Part shown: positions 31,680-39,978 of the stretch, one piece after another
Layout: each line of letters opens with the position of its first letter
Numbering within the stretch: the first letter of the stretch is position 1
Source: Verrucomicrobiia bacterium
Lineage (GTDB): Bacteria; Verrucomicrobiota; Verrucomicrobiia; Limisphaerales; JADLHS01
Length of the DNA stretch: 43,814 bases
Direction of reading: 5' to 3'
Assembly (NCBI GenBank): GCA_011525685.1
Contig: WYBW01000065.1
Coordinates: 1-43,814 of the forward strand
Made by a program: the position numbers and the translations under genes
The notes under the pieces: model-generated
Databases searched by the model: none
Seen by the model: the letters and a program-made list of their open reading frames with translations, nothing else
What the model was told of the DNA's origin: nothing

Positions 31680-31801
31680 GTTGGCAAAGTCATGCCGCAG
31701 AACGGGCGGACGAGCGATTGCTTGGCCGGATTCCATTCCGCCGCCGCCCCGCACGCCGGGCAGGAGAATTTCTTTTGGGCGGTGGCTTCAGACATTTTCA
31801 C
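31680..31801 (-). pseudogene. Truncated duplicate of the 5' end of the zinc-ribbon gene
   Basis: The minus strand encodes TAQKKFSCPACGAAAEWNPA, then KQSLVRPFCGMTLPT, nearly the same as residues 14-46 of the intact protein at 29821-30957. The first Cys of the second zinc pair is Arg here, and similarity stops after about 100 bases. The nucleotide match is 31690-31789 against 30826-30925, roughly 85-90% by eye. The copy runs directly towards the antitoxin gene. Confidence 0.8.
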
Positions 31802-31816
31802 TCTTCACCCACTTTG

Positions 31817-32596
31817 TCATCTATTGCTAGGAAACAAAGTTCCTCCTTGGCCGCCTTGTCCAACAGGAAAGAAAGTGAATCCATCATTTGTAGCCATGCT
31901 CGTGAAGACCGGCGCATGAGGCGTCTGGGGAGGGAAAAGCCATTTTCTTGAAATCGTTGAGTTAATCGTTACGGTTGCCCAACCATCAATCAGCTCTCGA
32001 TCGAATCCAACGGTGCCAGAGCGTAGGCAAATTACATCCCAGTCGTCTATTGCTCCTGCTTCGTCTCTTGACGCATTCGACAGTGGATACATTGGATTCA
32101 TCCGGAACTCGAAAGCCAGCGTCATGGCGTCCTTGCTCCAAAAGCGTGTTGGTTTCGAAGAAATCAAGAGAATCTTCCACTGGTTTGAGGTGACCTCTGG
32201 AAACTTGCCCACAGACAAGCTCCCATAAGGCGCATCGTCTGACGATTGGCTTAACACGTTTGTTCCTCGCAAATGCAGGAACGCATAACCTGAGATCGTT
32301 GTAACTGGCTGTCTCTTTGGATCCAATGCCGCGGCTCTCTCAGCGGCGTTCGATGCTACTTGCTTGGTTTCTGAGGCTGATCTCTCGGCGACGACGGTTT
32401 CCTGGTAGGTAATCGGCAGTGCCAGTAACGACACCACGGTTGATCCCCAAATGACCAGGAGTTTTGCAAACTTAGTCCGCCTCTGCTTCTTGGTGGATGC
32501 GCTGATGTATTCTACCCACGTTTCACCGTGATCAAGCCATGCGCCACACACAGCAATCAGACAGATCAAAATGTTGAATCCAAACGACCAAGACAT
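31817..32596 (-). CDS. Membrane protein of unknown function, lower GC
   Basis: I do not recognise this 259-residue protein. It has two N-terminal membrane segments (FNILICLIAVCGAWL; LLVIWGSTVVSLLALPITY) and a short Ala/Glu-rich helix (ERSASETKQVASNAAERAAA). A soluble domain of about 160 residues follows, with SGYAFLHLRGTNVLSQSS, DDWDVICLRSGTVG and WATVTINSTISRKWLF. Base composition is visibly lower in GC than its neighbours, a sign of recent arrival. It sits 8 bases after the SPFH gene and just upstream of the zinc-ribbon fragment, inside the interrupted cluster. Confidence 0.65.
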   Translation of the reverse strand: MSWSFGFNILICLIAVCGAWLDHGETWVEYISASTKKQRRTKFAKLLVIWGSTVVSLLALPITYQETVVAERSASETKQVASNAAERAAALDPKRQPVTTISGYAFLHLRGTNVLSQSSDDAPYGSLSVGKFPEVTSNQWKILLISSKPTRFWSKDAMTLAFEFRMNPMYPLSNASRDEAGAIDDWDVICLRSGTVGFDRELIDGWATVTINSTISRKWLFPPQTPHAPVFTSMATNDGFTFFPVGQGGQGGTLFPSNR

Positions 32597-32604
32597 TTTT
32601 CCGT

Positions 32605-33687
32605 CTATGTTCTCAAAAACTCATCCAGCGCCGCCCGCGTCACGCGCCACGTCGAACCGATCTTCTTGCCCTTGAGCTCGCCGCTTTCCAGCGTGGCCAG
32701 CACGTCGGCTTCGCTCACGCCCAGGGCTTTGGCCACGTCACTCACGCCGAGCAATTCGGGAATTCCACCTGCGCTCGGAACCGGTGGTGGTGCTGCACTT
32801 GCCGGCGCTGCGACTGGCGTAGTCTGTTGCGCGCCCATCGCGGCCATCATCTGCTGGCCCATCGCCACACCGGCGCCGAGCCCCGCACCCATCCCCGCCA
32901 TTCCACCGGCCTCACCACCACCTTTGGTCATCGCTTCGGCCATCTGGAATTTCACGTAGTCGTTCAGGTTGCCAATCGCCGCCATACTGCTGCGTTTGTC
33001 AATCGCCTGCTCCACTTCCGGTGGCACGGACACGTTCTCGACAATGAAGCTCGGAATCTCCAGGCCGTACTTGCTCGTCATGGCCGGGTTGATGGCCGGC
33101 AGCAGCGCCTCGCCGAGTTCCGCGTAACGCGAAGCGACATCCAGCACGGGCACGTTGGACGACGCGAGCGCGTCGCTGAACACGCTGACGATGCGGGAGC
33201 GCATGGTTTCGGCGAATTCATCGAGCCGGAATTGATGGTCCGTGCCGGCGACCTCCTTGAGAAACGTTTTTACGTCCACGACCTTGAAATCGAACGTGCC
33301 GTAGGCACGCGCCCGCACGATGCCGAAATCCTTGTCGCGCAGCATCACGGGATTGGCCGTGCCCCACTTGTTGCCGGTGAACAGGCGCGTGTTGACGAAA
33401 TACACGTCCGCCTTGAACGGCGATTCAAAGCCGTATTTCCACCCCTTGAGCGTGGCGAGAATCGGCAGGTTGTCCGTGGTAAGATAATGTTTGCCCGGGC
33501 CGAATGTGTCGCCGAACTGGCCGAGGTAAACAAACTGCGCCGTCTGTGACTCCCGCACGATGAGTTGCGCGCCGCGCTTGATTTCCTTGTCCTCGTCCGG
33601 GAAGCGCCACGAGATCGTGTCGCGTGAATCGTCCTGCCACTGGATGATTTCCAGGAACTGCGTTTTCAGATAATCCATCAGACCCAT
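32605..33687 (-). CDS. SPFH-domain protein fused to a C-terminal helix-turn-helix
   Basis: The 360-residue product starts with an SPFH/Band-7-like domain of the YdjI/virion-core type (about 20-245): IIQWQDDSRDTISWRFPDED, LIVRESQTAQFVYLGQFGD, YGFESPFKADVYFVNTRLF and YGLEIPSFIVENVSVPPEVE. A Gly/Ala/Met- and Pro-rich linker follows (about 255-312). The last 48 residues read LLGVSDVAKALGVSEADVLA, then a basic IGSTWRVTRAALDEFLR: an excisionase-type helix-turn-helix. No membrane segment is present. Such proteins are encoded with zinc-ribbon partners like the one at 29821. The function is probably membrane-stress scaffolding; the DNA-binding-like tail is unusual or may bind another partner. Confidence 0.88.
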   Translation of the reverse strand: MGLMDYLKTQFLEIIQWQDDSRDTISWRFPDEDKEIKRGAQLIVRESQTAQFVYLGQFGDTFGPGKHYLTTDNLPILATLKGWKYGFESPFKADVYFVNTRLFTGNKWGTANPVMLRDKDFGIVRARAYGTFDFKVVDVKTFLKEVAGTDHQFRLDEFAETMRSRIVSVFSDALASSNVPVLDVASRYAELGEALLPAINPAMTSKYGLEIPSFIVENVSVPPEVEQAIDKRSSMAAIGNLNDYVKFQMAEAMTKGGGEAGGMAGMGAGLGAGVAMGQQMMAAMGAQQTTPVAAPASAAPPPVPSAGGIPELLGVSDVAKALGVSEADVLATLESGELKGKKIGSTWRVTRAALDEFLRT

Positions 33688-33824
33688 AGGTTGCCTTTCG
33701 TTTTGTTGCCGTAATCATCATCCAAAACGCAAATCAGGGAAGAATAATTTCCGGGGATTTGTGTAATCGTTCCCAACCAATCCGCGCTTGCGCAACCGCT
33801 GCCGGTGCGGAAGATTCAGCGGCG

Positions 33825-34553
33825 ATGGCAGCGCAAACACTCAACTGCCCAAACTGCGGCGCGGCAGCTTCCATGGAAGCCACGCGGTGCAGCCACTGCC
33901 ATTCGCGCCTGGCCACGATCGCCTGTCCCTCGTGTTTCGGCATGATGTTCGTGGGCGCCAAGTTCTGCTCGCACTGCGGCGCGAGGGCGGATCGCAAGGA
34001 GGTCGCCAAAAGCAAGCCGCATCCGTGCCCGCGCTGCCAATCGGAGACGAAAGCCATCGTGGTGGGCACAACCGACCTGCGCGAGTGTCCGCGTTGCGAA
34101 GGCCTCTGGGCCGACACCGCGGCCTTGCAACACATCGTCGCCAGCCATGAGCAACAGGCCGCCGTGCTGGGGGTGGCGATGGCGCTCCCCGCGCCCCAAT
34201 CCCTGCCGCTGGAAAAGGTTCGTTACCTTCCCTGCCCGGTGTGCCGCAAGCTGATGAACCGCGTGAACTTCGCAAAGTGTTCCAATGTCATCGTGGATGT
34301 TTGCAAAGGGCATGGCACGTGGTTCGACAAGGACGAGTTGCGCCGCATTGTCGAGTTCATCCGCGCGGGGGGATTCGAGCGGGCGCGGGCCAACGAGATG
34401 GCGGAATTGGAAAGACAACGCCGGCAGGTTGAAGCGGCACGCAGCGCCACCGCGCTCGAGCGCGCCGCGCTGTACCGCTCCTCGCCTTATGAACTGCGCG
34501 AAAACGCGCTAACGCTGGCGGCGGCGGCTGTGTTGGACTCGTTCTTCGATTGA
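33825..34553 (+). CDS. Multi-zinc-ribbon protein (zf-TFIIB type)
   Basis: A 242-residue cytoplasmic protein with a chain of Cys pairs: CPNC, CSHC, CPSC, CSHC (residues about 8-52), then CPRC and ECPRCEGLW. A zf-TFIIB block follows (LPCPVCRKLMNR...VDVCKGHGTWFDKDELRRIV). A charged, Arg/Glu-rich helix follows it. ATG 33825 is chosen because zinc motifs begin after 7 residues; the frame is open to 33759. It is divergent from the SPFH gene with 137 bases between, and is probably part of the same functional cluster. No enzymatic motif is seen. Confidence 0.8.
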   Translation: MAAQTLNCPNCGAAASMEATRCSHCHSRLATIACPSCFGMMFVGAKFCSHCGARADRKEVAKSKPHPCPRCQSETKAIVVGTTDLRECPRCEGLWADTAALQHIVASHEQQAAVLGVAMALPAPQSLPLEKVRYLPCPVCRKLMNRVNFAKCSNVIVDVCKGHGTWFDKDELRRIVEFIRAGGFERARANEMAELERQRRQVEAARSATALERAALYRSSPYELRENALTLAAAAVLDSFFD

Positions 34554-34593
34554 AGACCACGAGCACCGGCATCGTTGCCGGCGCTTCCAAAGC

Positions 34594-35940
34594 TCAACCG
34601 GCGAAGGTGTAATCGTAAGGCTTGCGCATTTCTCGGGCGACCTGGGCGTTGCCTTCCTTCGCGCCGTCACCCGTGAACTGCTCCTTCGCCGGATCCCAGT
34701 GCAACTTTCTCCCGAGCCGTAATGCGATGACGATGAGATGGCCGACGCTGGCGGAGCGATGGCCGGCTTCGACGGGTGCGATTGGATTCTTGCGCGAGCG
34801 CACGCAGTCAAAGAAATTGCCCATGTGATCCTTGCTCGCTTCGAGCCGCACCGCGGTGTCGGGCAACGGGGTGTCGATGATTTCATCCTTGCTGGCTTTC
34901 AGGTCGGCGCGATTCACCCAGATCCAGCCGTCCGTGCCCTCGAATTTCACCCCGTTCCGCTGGCCGTCCTTGTTGATCACGGCGCCGTAGGGGCTGTCGT
35001 CGGGTGTGGTCTTGACGATTTGCTTCACGCCGTTGGCCCACGTGAGAGTGGCCTCGAATTCCGGCGGCGTGGTGTAGCCCCCGGGGATGGGTGGCGTCAC
35101 GACCCGCGCTTCGACCTCCGTTGGTCCGTCTTGTCCGATGGCCCAACGCGCAATGTCGTTGTGATGCGCACCCCAGTCAGTCACCGGTCCGCCGGAGTAA
35201 TCCCACCACCAGCGGAAGTTCGAGTGGCAGCGTTCCTTGAGGTATTCCACCTGCGGCGCCTGGCCGAGCCAGTAGTCCCAATTGAATCCCGGAGGCGGCG
35301 TCTGCGGTGCAAACGGGCCGCCGCGGATGCCGGCGGGCACGAACACCGTCACTTGTTGAAGCCTGCCAATGCGCCCGTTGCGGACCAGTTCGCAGGCAAG
35401 GCGGAATTTCCGGTCGCTGCGCTGCTGGGTGCCGGTCTGCAGCACTGCGCCGCGGTCACGCACGGCTTTGACCAGCCGTTTGCCTTCGTCAATGGTAAGG
35501 GTCAGCGGCTTCTCGCCATAGACATCCTTTTTCGCATTCACCGCCGCCAGGTTGATGAGCGTGTGCCAATGATCCGGCGTCGCTTGCACGATGACATGGA
35601 CGTCGGCGCGCTCCAGCAGTTTGCGGAAATCCCCGAACTTCGCGGGCCTCTTGCCGTCCTTGGAGAATTCTCGGGCGGCAACCTCGGCGTGGTTTTCATC
35701 CACGTCGCACACGGCCACGATGTCGCCGAAGCGGCTGGCGTTGCGGGCATCGCCGCGGCCCATGCCACCGCATCCGACCAGGGCGATGCCGGGACGATCG
35801 TTGGGACTCAGCGGTCTGGAAGCCGCCTCCGCCGCGGACAGTTCGTTCTTGACGAACCACAAAGGCAGACCGGTGGCCGCCGCCGTGGCGGTGCATTGAG
35901 CGAGGAAGGTTCGACGGGAAATCTGAACTGGTTTCGTCAT
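34594..35940 (-). CDS. Tat-exported Gfo/Idh/MocA-family oxidoreductase
   Basis: A 448-residue NAD(P)-dependent sugar or cyclitol dehydrogenase-like protein. The N-terminus is a Tat signal (QISRRTFLAQCTATAAATGL). The Rossmann part shows IALVGCGGMGRGDA, IVAVCDVDE and VIVQATPDHWH, then DVYGEKPLTLTIDEGKRLV with the EKP motif Lys. The C-terminal domain contains GGPVTDWGAHHNDIARWAIG, typical of the Verrucomicrobia/Planctomycete family. Ending DYTFAG is complete. Export suggests a tightly bound cofactor. Substrate unknown; members act in glycan breakdown, sometimes together with DUF1080 proteins. Confidence 0.92.
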   Translation of the reverse strand: MTKPVQISRRTFLAQCTATAAATGLPLWFVKNELSAAEAASRPLSPNDRPGIALVGCGGMGRGDARNASRFGDIVAVCDVDENHAEVAAREFSKDGKRPAKFGDFRKLLERADVHVIVQATPDHWHTLINLAAVNAKKDVYGEKPLTLTIDEGKRLVKAVRDRGAVLQTGTQQRSDRKFRLACELVRNGRIGRLQQVTVFVPAGIRGGPFAPQTPPPGFNWDYWLGQAPQVEYLKERCHSNFRWWWDYSGGPVTDWGAHHNDIARWAIGQDGPTEVEARVVTPPIPGGYTTPPEFEATLTWANGVKQIVKTTPDDSPYGAVINKDGQRNGVKFEGTDGWIWVNRADLKASKDEIIDTPLPDTAVRLEASKDHMGNFFDCVRSRKNPIAPVEAGHRSASVGHLIVIALRLGRKLHWDPAKEQFTGDGAKEGNAQVAREMRKPYDYTFAG

Positions 35941-36045
35941 GGCACAAGAGAACGCTCAAAGCCGCTGACGGTCAAGCCGATCACTGTCGCTTAAATTGAC
36001 GACAGCCCGAACGAAAACCTCAAGCGCGGCATCATGGGCCCGGTG

Positions 36046-37317
36046 TCAAAAACGGAGTCCCAAGGTGACAAGCACGGCATGGCTGATAAACTGGTAGGTG
36101 CCATCGGCCGTCTGGCCCGTGAAGAGGCCGGGTTGGGAGGAGGGTGTGCTGCCGGTGACGGTGTGCGCCGGGCCGTAACCGAACTGATACACCACGTCGA
36201 AGGCGAAGCGTTGTCCCTGGCGGCCCGCGCCGAAGCTGAAGAAATGGCGGTCCAGGTCAGCGGCCAGTGGCGAGTAGTAGGTGTCGGGCACGGAATTCTC
36301 ATTGAAAAGATAGCCCGCGCTGACCCGCCAGCCCCGCTCGAGATACCGCGTCAGGCCAAAGGAATAATTCCAGCTTGCCTGCCATTCGAGCCTTACCGGG
36401 ATGTTTTGTTGCACGGGGAAAGGCGGCGGCGATTTCTGACGGAGGAGGATCGTGCCCAGGCTGCTCCAGTCGGTGTAGTCGGCGTTGACCTCCAGATTCC
36501 ATCCGGGGGTGGGCCGATAAGAAAATCCAAACACCACCGTCAGTGGAAACTCGAAGTCGGCCTCGGCCTTCAAGCGGGTGGGCTGAATGATGGGTTGCTG
36601 CTCAAACTCCGTGTGACCGTCCATGGTGAACGACGTCGTGCTGCGAAAAGTGGCGCCCAGCGAAACCTTTTCATGCGGTTGCCAGAGCACCCCCACATTG
36701 TACCCAACGCTGAAACCATCGCCCTCGAACTTGAAGTTGTTCGCGAATGGTCTGGCCGTGCGCAGCAGACCCTGCTCGAGTTTGATGTCTCCGTAATCCA
36801 CCATCACGCCCGCCCCGATCGAAACACCGCACCCCAACTCCACGGCCATCACCGGATTGAATCGCAGGTAGGTGAGTTTCCCCTCGGTGGCCACCGAGCG
36901 AAATCCGGTATCCTCGGGCCAGCTCACACCCGCACCGTAGGGAGCATAGACGCCCAGACCCAGACTCAACGGGACTTTCTCCAGCGCATGCGTGTAAAAG
37001 AACTGCGGCGCCGCCGCGAGCCTGTTCTCAATGTGATAAGTGTTGCCACTGTTGGGCGCGGCGGACGGCGGCTCGAAGGTCGGATCCAGGTAAAGGCCAT
37101 AAAGGCCGAACCGCACCTCGTCGCCCTGGGACTGCGCAATGCCGGCGGGGTTGTAGTAAATGGCGGAGGGATTGTCCGCTGTGGCCACGAACGCCTCACC
37201 CCGGGACGCGGCAAATCCATCCTGGCTGACCAGACGCATGCCGTTGGCGAAGAGGGTCAGCGATGCGGCAAAATAGGCCATCGCTGCAACCAGTCCTGCC
37301 GTATTCCGTGGGTTCAT
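36046..37317 (-). CDS. FadL/OmpP1-type outer-membrane transport protein
   Basis: A 423-residue beta-barrel. A signal peptide (GLVAAMAYFAASLTLFANG) is followed by family hallmarks: SQDGFAASRGEAFVATADNP, SAIYYNPAGIAQSQGDEVRF (the NPAG motif of the plug), LGVYAPYGAGVSWPED and WNLEVNADYTDWSSLG. The C-terminus is LVTLGLRF, with the terminal Phe required for barrel assembly. FadL-type proteins take up fatty acids or hydrophobic compounds. I start at the ATG at 37317, just before the signal peptide. It is divergent from the GDSL-like gene at 37449, with 131 bases between. Confidence 0.9.
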   Translation of the reverse strand: MNPRNTAGLVAAMAYFAASLTLFANGMRLVSQDGFAASRGEAFVATADNPSAIYYNPAGIAQSQGDEVRFGLYGLYLDPTFEPPSAAPNSGNTYHIENRLAAAPQFFYTHALEKVPLSLGLGVYAPYGAGVSWPEDTGFRSVATEGKLTYLRFNPVMAVELGCGVSIGAGVMVDYGDIKLEQGLLRTARPFANNFKFEGDGFSVGYNVGVLWQPHEKVSLGATFRSTTSFTMDGHTEFEQQPIIQPTRLKAEADFEFPLTVVFGFSYRPTPGWNLEVNADYTDWSSLGTILLRQKSPPPFPVQQNIPVRLEWQASWNYSFGLTRYLERGWRVSAGYLFNENSVPDTYYSPLAADLDRHFFSFGAGRQGQRFAFDVVYQFGYGPAHTVTGSTPSSQPGLFTGQTADGTYQFISHAVLVTLGLRF

Positions 37318-37448
37318 CCGGGAGGTTTCAGAGTCCGACGGGTTAGTACACGGCGGCGTCGCGGCGGGCAAGCCGTTTCCTGCCGTTGCCTGCCGCGCCG
37401 CGCGGGTTCGTTGCTTTACTTTGGACGGCCGGCAGGCAAGTTGATGCC

Positions 37449-38531
37449 GTGAACCGGATGCTTCCCTTGGTCCTGTGCGCTGTTCTGATCTTCGTTTGCC
37501 CGGCTCCTCTGCTTGCCGCCTTCACGTCCCTTTACGCGTTTGGCGACGGCGTTTGCACCACAACCAATGGGCCCGGCGGCGCGCTTTATCACGGCAACCG
37601 CTACTGCAATGGCCGGGTGTGGATCGAGGTGCTCGCCCAGCGTCAGGGTCTGGCGTACGACCCGCACAAGAACTGGTCCTTCTTCGGGCATTACAGTCCC
37701 AACCTGGTCACCAACGTCACCAGGTTTGTCGCGCCGCCCGATGTGAGCACGGCGCTCTTTGTCGTCTGGGTGGCCAACGCGGATTTCGTTTACGCCATCA
37801 CCCAATACGCTCCTTACACCACGAACAACCTCGCAACCTGGACCAATGCCCTCAACCAGTCTCTTTCAAATCATTTCACCGCCATCCAGATTCTTTACAC
37901 GAAGGGCGTGCGCACTTTGGTTATGCCCAACGCCGTGGATCTGACCAAGGTGCCGTTCTACGTCGGACTTTCCTCGGCCAACAAGAGCTTCATCCGGCAG
38001 CGGGTGGTGGATTTCAACCACGGATTTGCCGCCCGGCTGGAGCAAGCCCGCGCGACCTTCCCGGATCTGAGGATCATCTCCCCGGACATTTTTATGTTGC
38101 TCGATGACTTCCTGGCACGCCCCTCCGACTACGGACTGACCAACGCGCTGTCCGGCGGGCAGAGCATTGACGCGTTGAGCGATCCCGCCTTGACCAACAA
38201 GTCCCTGAACGGTCCCGGCGCGAATTACATCTTCTGGGATTACCTGGATCCTTCCGCCAGAGCGCATGCGGTCGTCGCTGATGTGACCCAACAACTTCTC
38301 GCTCCCGCCCGAATCGCGGCGCTGGTGTCGCTCGGCGCCAGCAATCGCCTGGACTTGACGAGCCTGCCGCTCGGCCTGGCCGGGTTCGTGGATGGCTCAA
38401 CCAATCTCGCACACTGGGCCGCGGCGCAGTCCATTCCCGGCACCAACGCGCCGACCACGATCCTGATTCCGGCCGGAGAAACGGCGGAGTTTTACCGGAT
38501 GCGCTTCCCCTTTGCGTGGACGTGGCCCTGA
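37449..38531 (+). CDS. Exported SGNH/GDSL-like protein without the usual catalytic Ser and His
   Basis: A 360-residue exported protein. A GTG at 37449 gives a good signal peptide (NRMLPLVLCAVLIFVCPAPL); an ATG at 37458 is the alternative. The GDSL fold is visible: LYAFGDGVCTTTN (block I, usually FGDSL), ALFVVWVANADFVYA (block III, with its Asn) and YIFWDYLDPSARAHAVVA (block V, usually DxxH). Block I has Gly in place of the nucleophile Ser, and block V has Asp-Tyr-Leu-Asp in place of Asp-x-x-His. Enzyme activity is therefore doubtful unless Cys in DGVC serves. The C-terminus (VDGSTNLAHWAAAQS...EFYRMRFPF) is the same kind of module as in the two cupredoxins. Confidence 0.8.
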   Translation: MNRMLPLVLCAVLIFVCPAPLLAAFTSLYAFGDGVCTTTNGPGGALYHGNRYCNGRVWIEVLAQRQGLAYDPHKNWSFFGHYSPNLVTNVTRFVAPPDVSTALFVVWVANADFVYAITQYAPYTTNNLATWTNALNQSLSNHFTAIQILYTKGVRTLVMPNAVDLTKVPFYVGLSSANKSFIRQRVVDFNHGFAARLEQARATFPDLRIISPDIFMLLDDFLARPSDYGLTNALSGGQSIDALSDPALTNKSLNGPGANYIFWDYLDPSARAHAVVADVTQQLLAPARIAALVSLGASNRLDLTSLPLGLAGFVDGSTNLAHWAAAQSIPGTNAPTTILIPAGETAEFYRMRFPFAWTWP

Positions 38532-38661
38532 CGCCAGCAGGCAGAGATTGAACCAAGCCCGAGGCGCGCGAGCCGGCGTGTTCTTTTGTGTCCATGACAC
38601 GACCGCAACCACACAATTGCCCGGCTTGATTTCCTGCGCGTTCATTCTACCCTGACACGCT

Positions 38662-38679
38662 CGAATCCATTTGGATTCG
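38662..38679. repeat. Perfect 18-base palindrome CGAATCCA-TT-TGGATTCG upstream of moeB
   Basis: An 8-base perfect stem with a 2-base centre, 70 bases before the moeB start. It could be an operator or a repeat remnant; no T-tract follows. Confidence 0.5.
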
Positions 38680-38749
38680 TGATTTCACCACCCTCGCCCA
38701 ATCTGTGGGGCAGAGGGTCGGGGTGAGGGGCGAACCGAAATTGAATTTT

Positions 38750-39898
38750 ATGAACCTGAGCAACGAAGAAATCCGCCGTTACTCGCGGCATCTGATCCTG
38801 CCGGAAGTCGGTCTGGCCGGGCAAAAGAAGATCAAAGCCACCAGCGTCCTGTGCATCGGCGCGGGCGGTCTCGGCTCGCCCATCGCCATGTATCTCGCCG
38901 CGGCGGGTATTGGCAAGATCGGCATCGTGGATTTCGACACCGTGGATTATTCCAACCTGCAACGCCAGATTCTCCACACCGACGCCGACGTGGGCCGGCC
39001 CAAGGCGCTATCCGCCAAAGAGACGATCTTCGGCATCAACCCCAACGTCGAGGTAGTCATCCACAACACTGCGATCAATTCCGGCAATGCGTTCGAGCTC
39101 ATCCGCCCCTACGACATCGTGGTGGACGGCACGGACAATTTCCCGACGCGCTATCTCACCAACGACGCCTGCGTGCTGCTCAAGAAGCCGAACGTCTATG
39201 GCTCGATCTTCCGCTTCGAAGGCCAGGCCAGCGTGTTCGCGCCGCATCTGGGCGGACCGTGCTATCGCTGCCTCTATCCCGAACCGCCGCCGCCCGGCAT
39301 GGTGCCGAGTTGCGCGGAAGGCGGCGTGCTCGGCGTGTTGCCCGGCATCATCGGTTGCATCCAGACGACGGAGATTTTGAAACTCGCGCTCGGCAAAGGC
39401 ACGTCCATGGTCGGACGCTTGCTGCTGTTCAACGCACTCGACATGAAGTTCCGCGAACTCAAGTTGCGTCGCGATCCGGCGTGCCCGATCTGCGGCGACA
39501 ATCCGACGATCAAGGAGCTGATTGATTACGATCAATTCTGCGGCATCCAACCCGCGGCGGCTGAACCCGTCGGCAATCCCGACGAAGTCACCGTGCAGGA
39601 CATGAAGAAGGCGCTGGATAATCCGAGCCTCGGCATCAAGGTCATTGACGTGCGCGAAGCCGACGAATACGAGATCGCCAAAGTGGACGGCGTGCCGTTG
39701 CTGCCGCTGAGCCAGATCAACGAGCGCTTCACCGAACTCGATCCGAACCAGCAATACTATCTGCACTGCAAAGCCGGCGTGCGTTCGTTGAAGGCGTTGA
39801 ACTTCCTACGGCAGCAGGGCTTCAAATATCTCAAAAGCGTCAAAGGCGGTATTACGGCGTGGAGCGAGGAGATTGATTCCAAAGTGCCGCGGTATTGA
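38750..39898 (+). CDS. moeB: MoeB/ThiF-type adenylyltransferase fused to a rhodanese domain
   Basis: The 382-residue product activates the C-terminus of a ubiquitin-like sulfur carrier (MoaD or ThiS) by adenylation; the rhodanese domain can supply sulfur. ThiF domain (1-245): NEEIRRYSRHLILPEVGLAG, CIGAGGLGSPIAMYLA (ATP loop), DTVDYSNLQRQILH, VVDGTDNFPTRYL, and zinc Cys pairs CYRC and CPIC. Rhodanese domain (about 280-382): VIDVREADEYEIAKVDG and YYLHCKAGVRSLKAL, with Cys as the sulfur acceptor. The ATG at 38750 starts the family homology. Its 3' half is partly duplicated twice downstream (41548-42289 and 43131-43696). This copy is intact. Confidence 0.93.
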   Translation: MNLSNEEIRRYSRHLILPEVGLAGQKKIKATSVLCIGAGGLGSPIAMYLAAAGIGKIGIVDFDTVDYSNLQRQILHTDADVGRPKALSAKETIFGINPNVEVVIHNTAINSGNAFELIRPYDIVVDGTDNFPTRYLTNDACVLLKKPNVYGSIFRFEGQASVFAPHLGGPCYRCLYPEPPPPGMVPSCAEGGVLGVLPGIIGCIQTTEILKLALGKGTSMVGRLLLFNALDMKFRELKLRRDPACPICGDNPTIKELIDYDQFCGIQPAAAEPVGNPDEVTVQDMKKALDNPSLGIKVIDVREADEYEIAKVDGVPLLPLSQINERFTELDPNQQYYLHCKAGVRSLKALNFLRQQGFKYLKSVKGGITAWSEEIDSKVPRY

Positions 39899-39978
39899 TA
39901 CAAACGCTGCGGAGCGGGCAATAAAGCCTCAATGGTTATCGCTTGTTTTGAGTGGCGATAATCAGTACACACTCTGCT

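Noticed and set aside
34738..35994. A 418-codon plus-strand open frame
   Set aside because: It is antisense to the Gfo/Idh/MocA gene with its clear Tat signal and EKP motif.
36034..37452. A 472-codon plus-strand open frame
   Set aside because: It is antisense to the FadL-type gene, whose NPAG motif and terminal Phe support the minus strand.
39936..39961. Hairpin TTATCGC/GCGATAA between moeB and the membrane cassette as a terminator
   Set aside because: The stem is 7 bases with a 12-base loop and no T-run; not strong enough to call.
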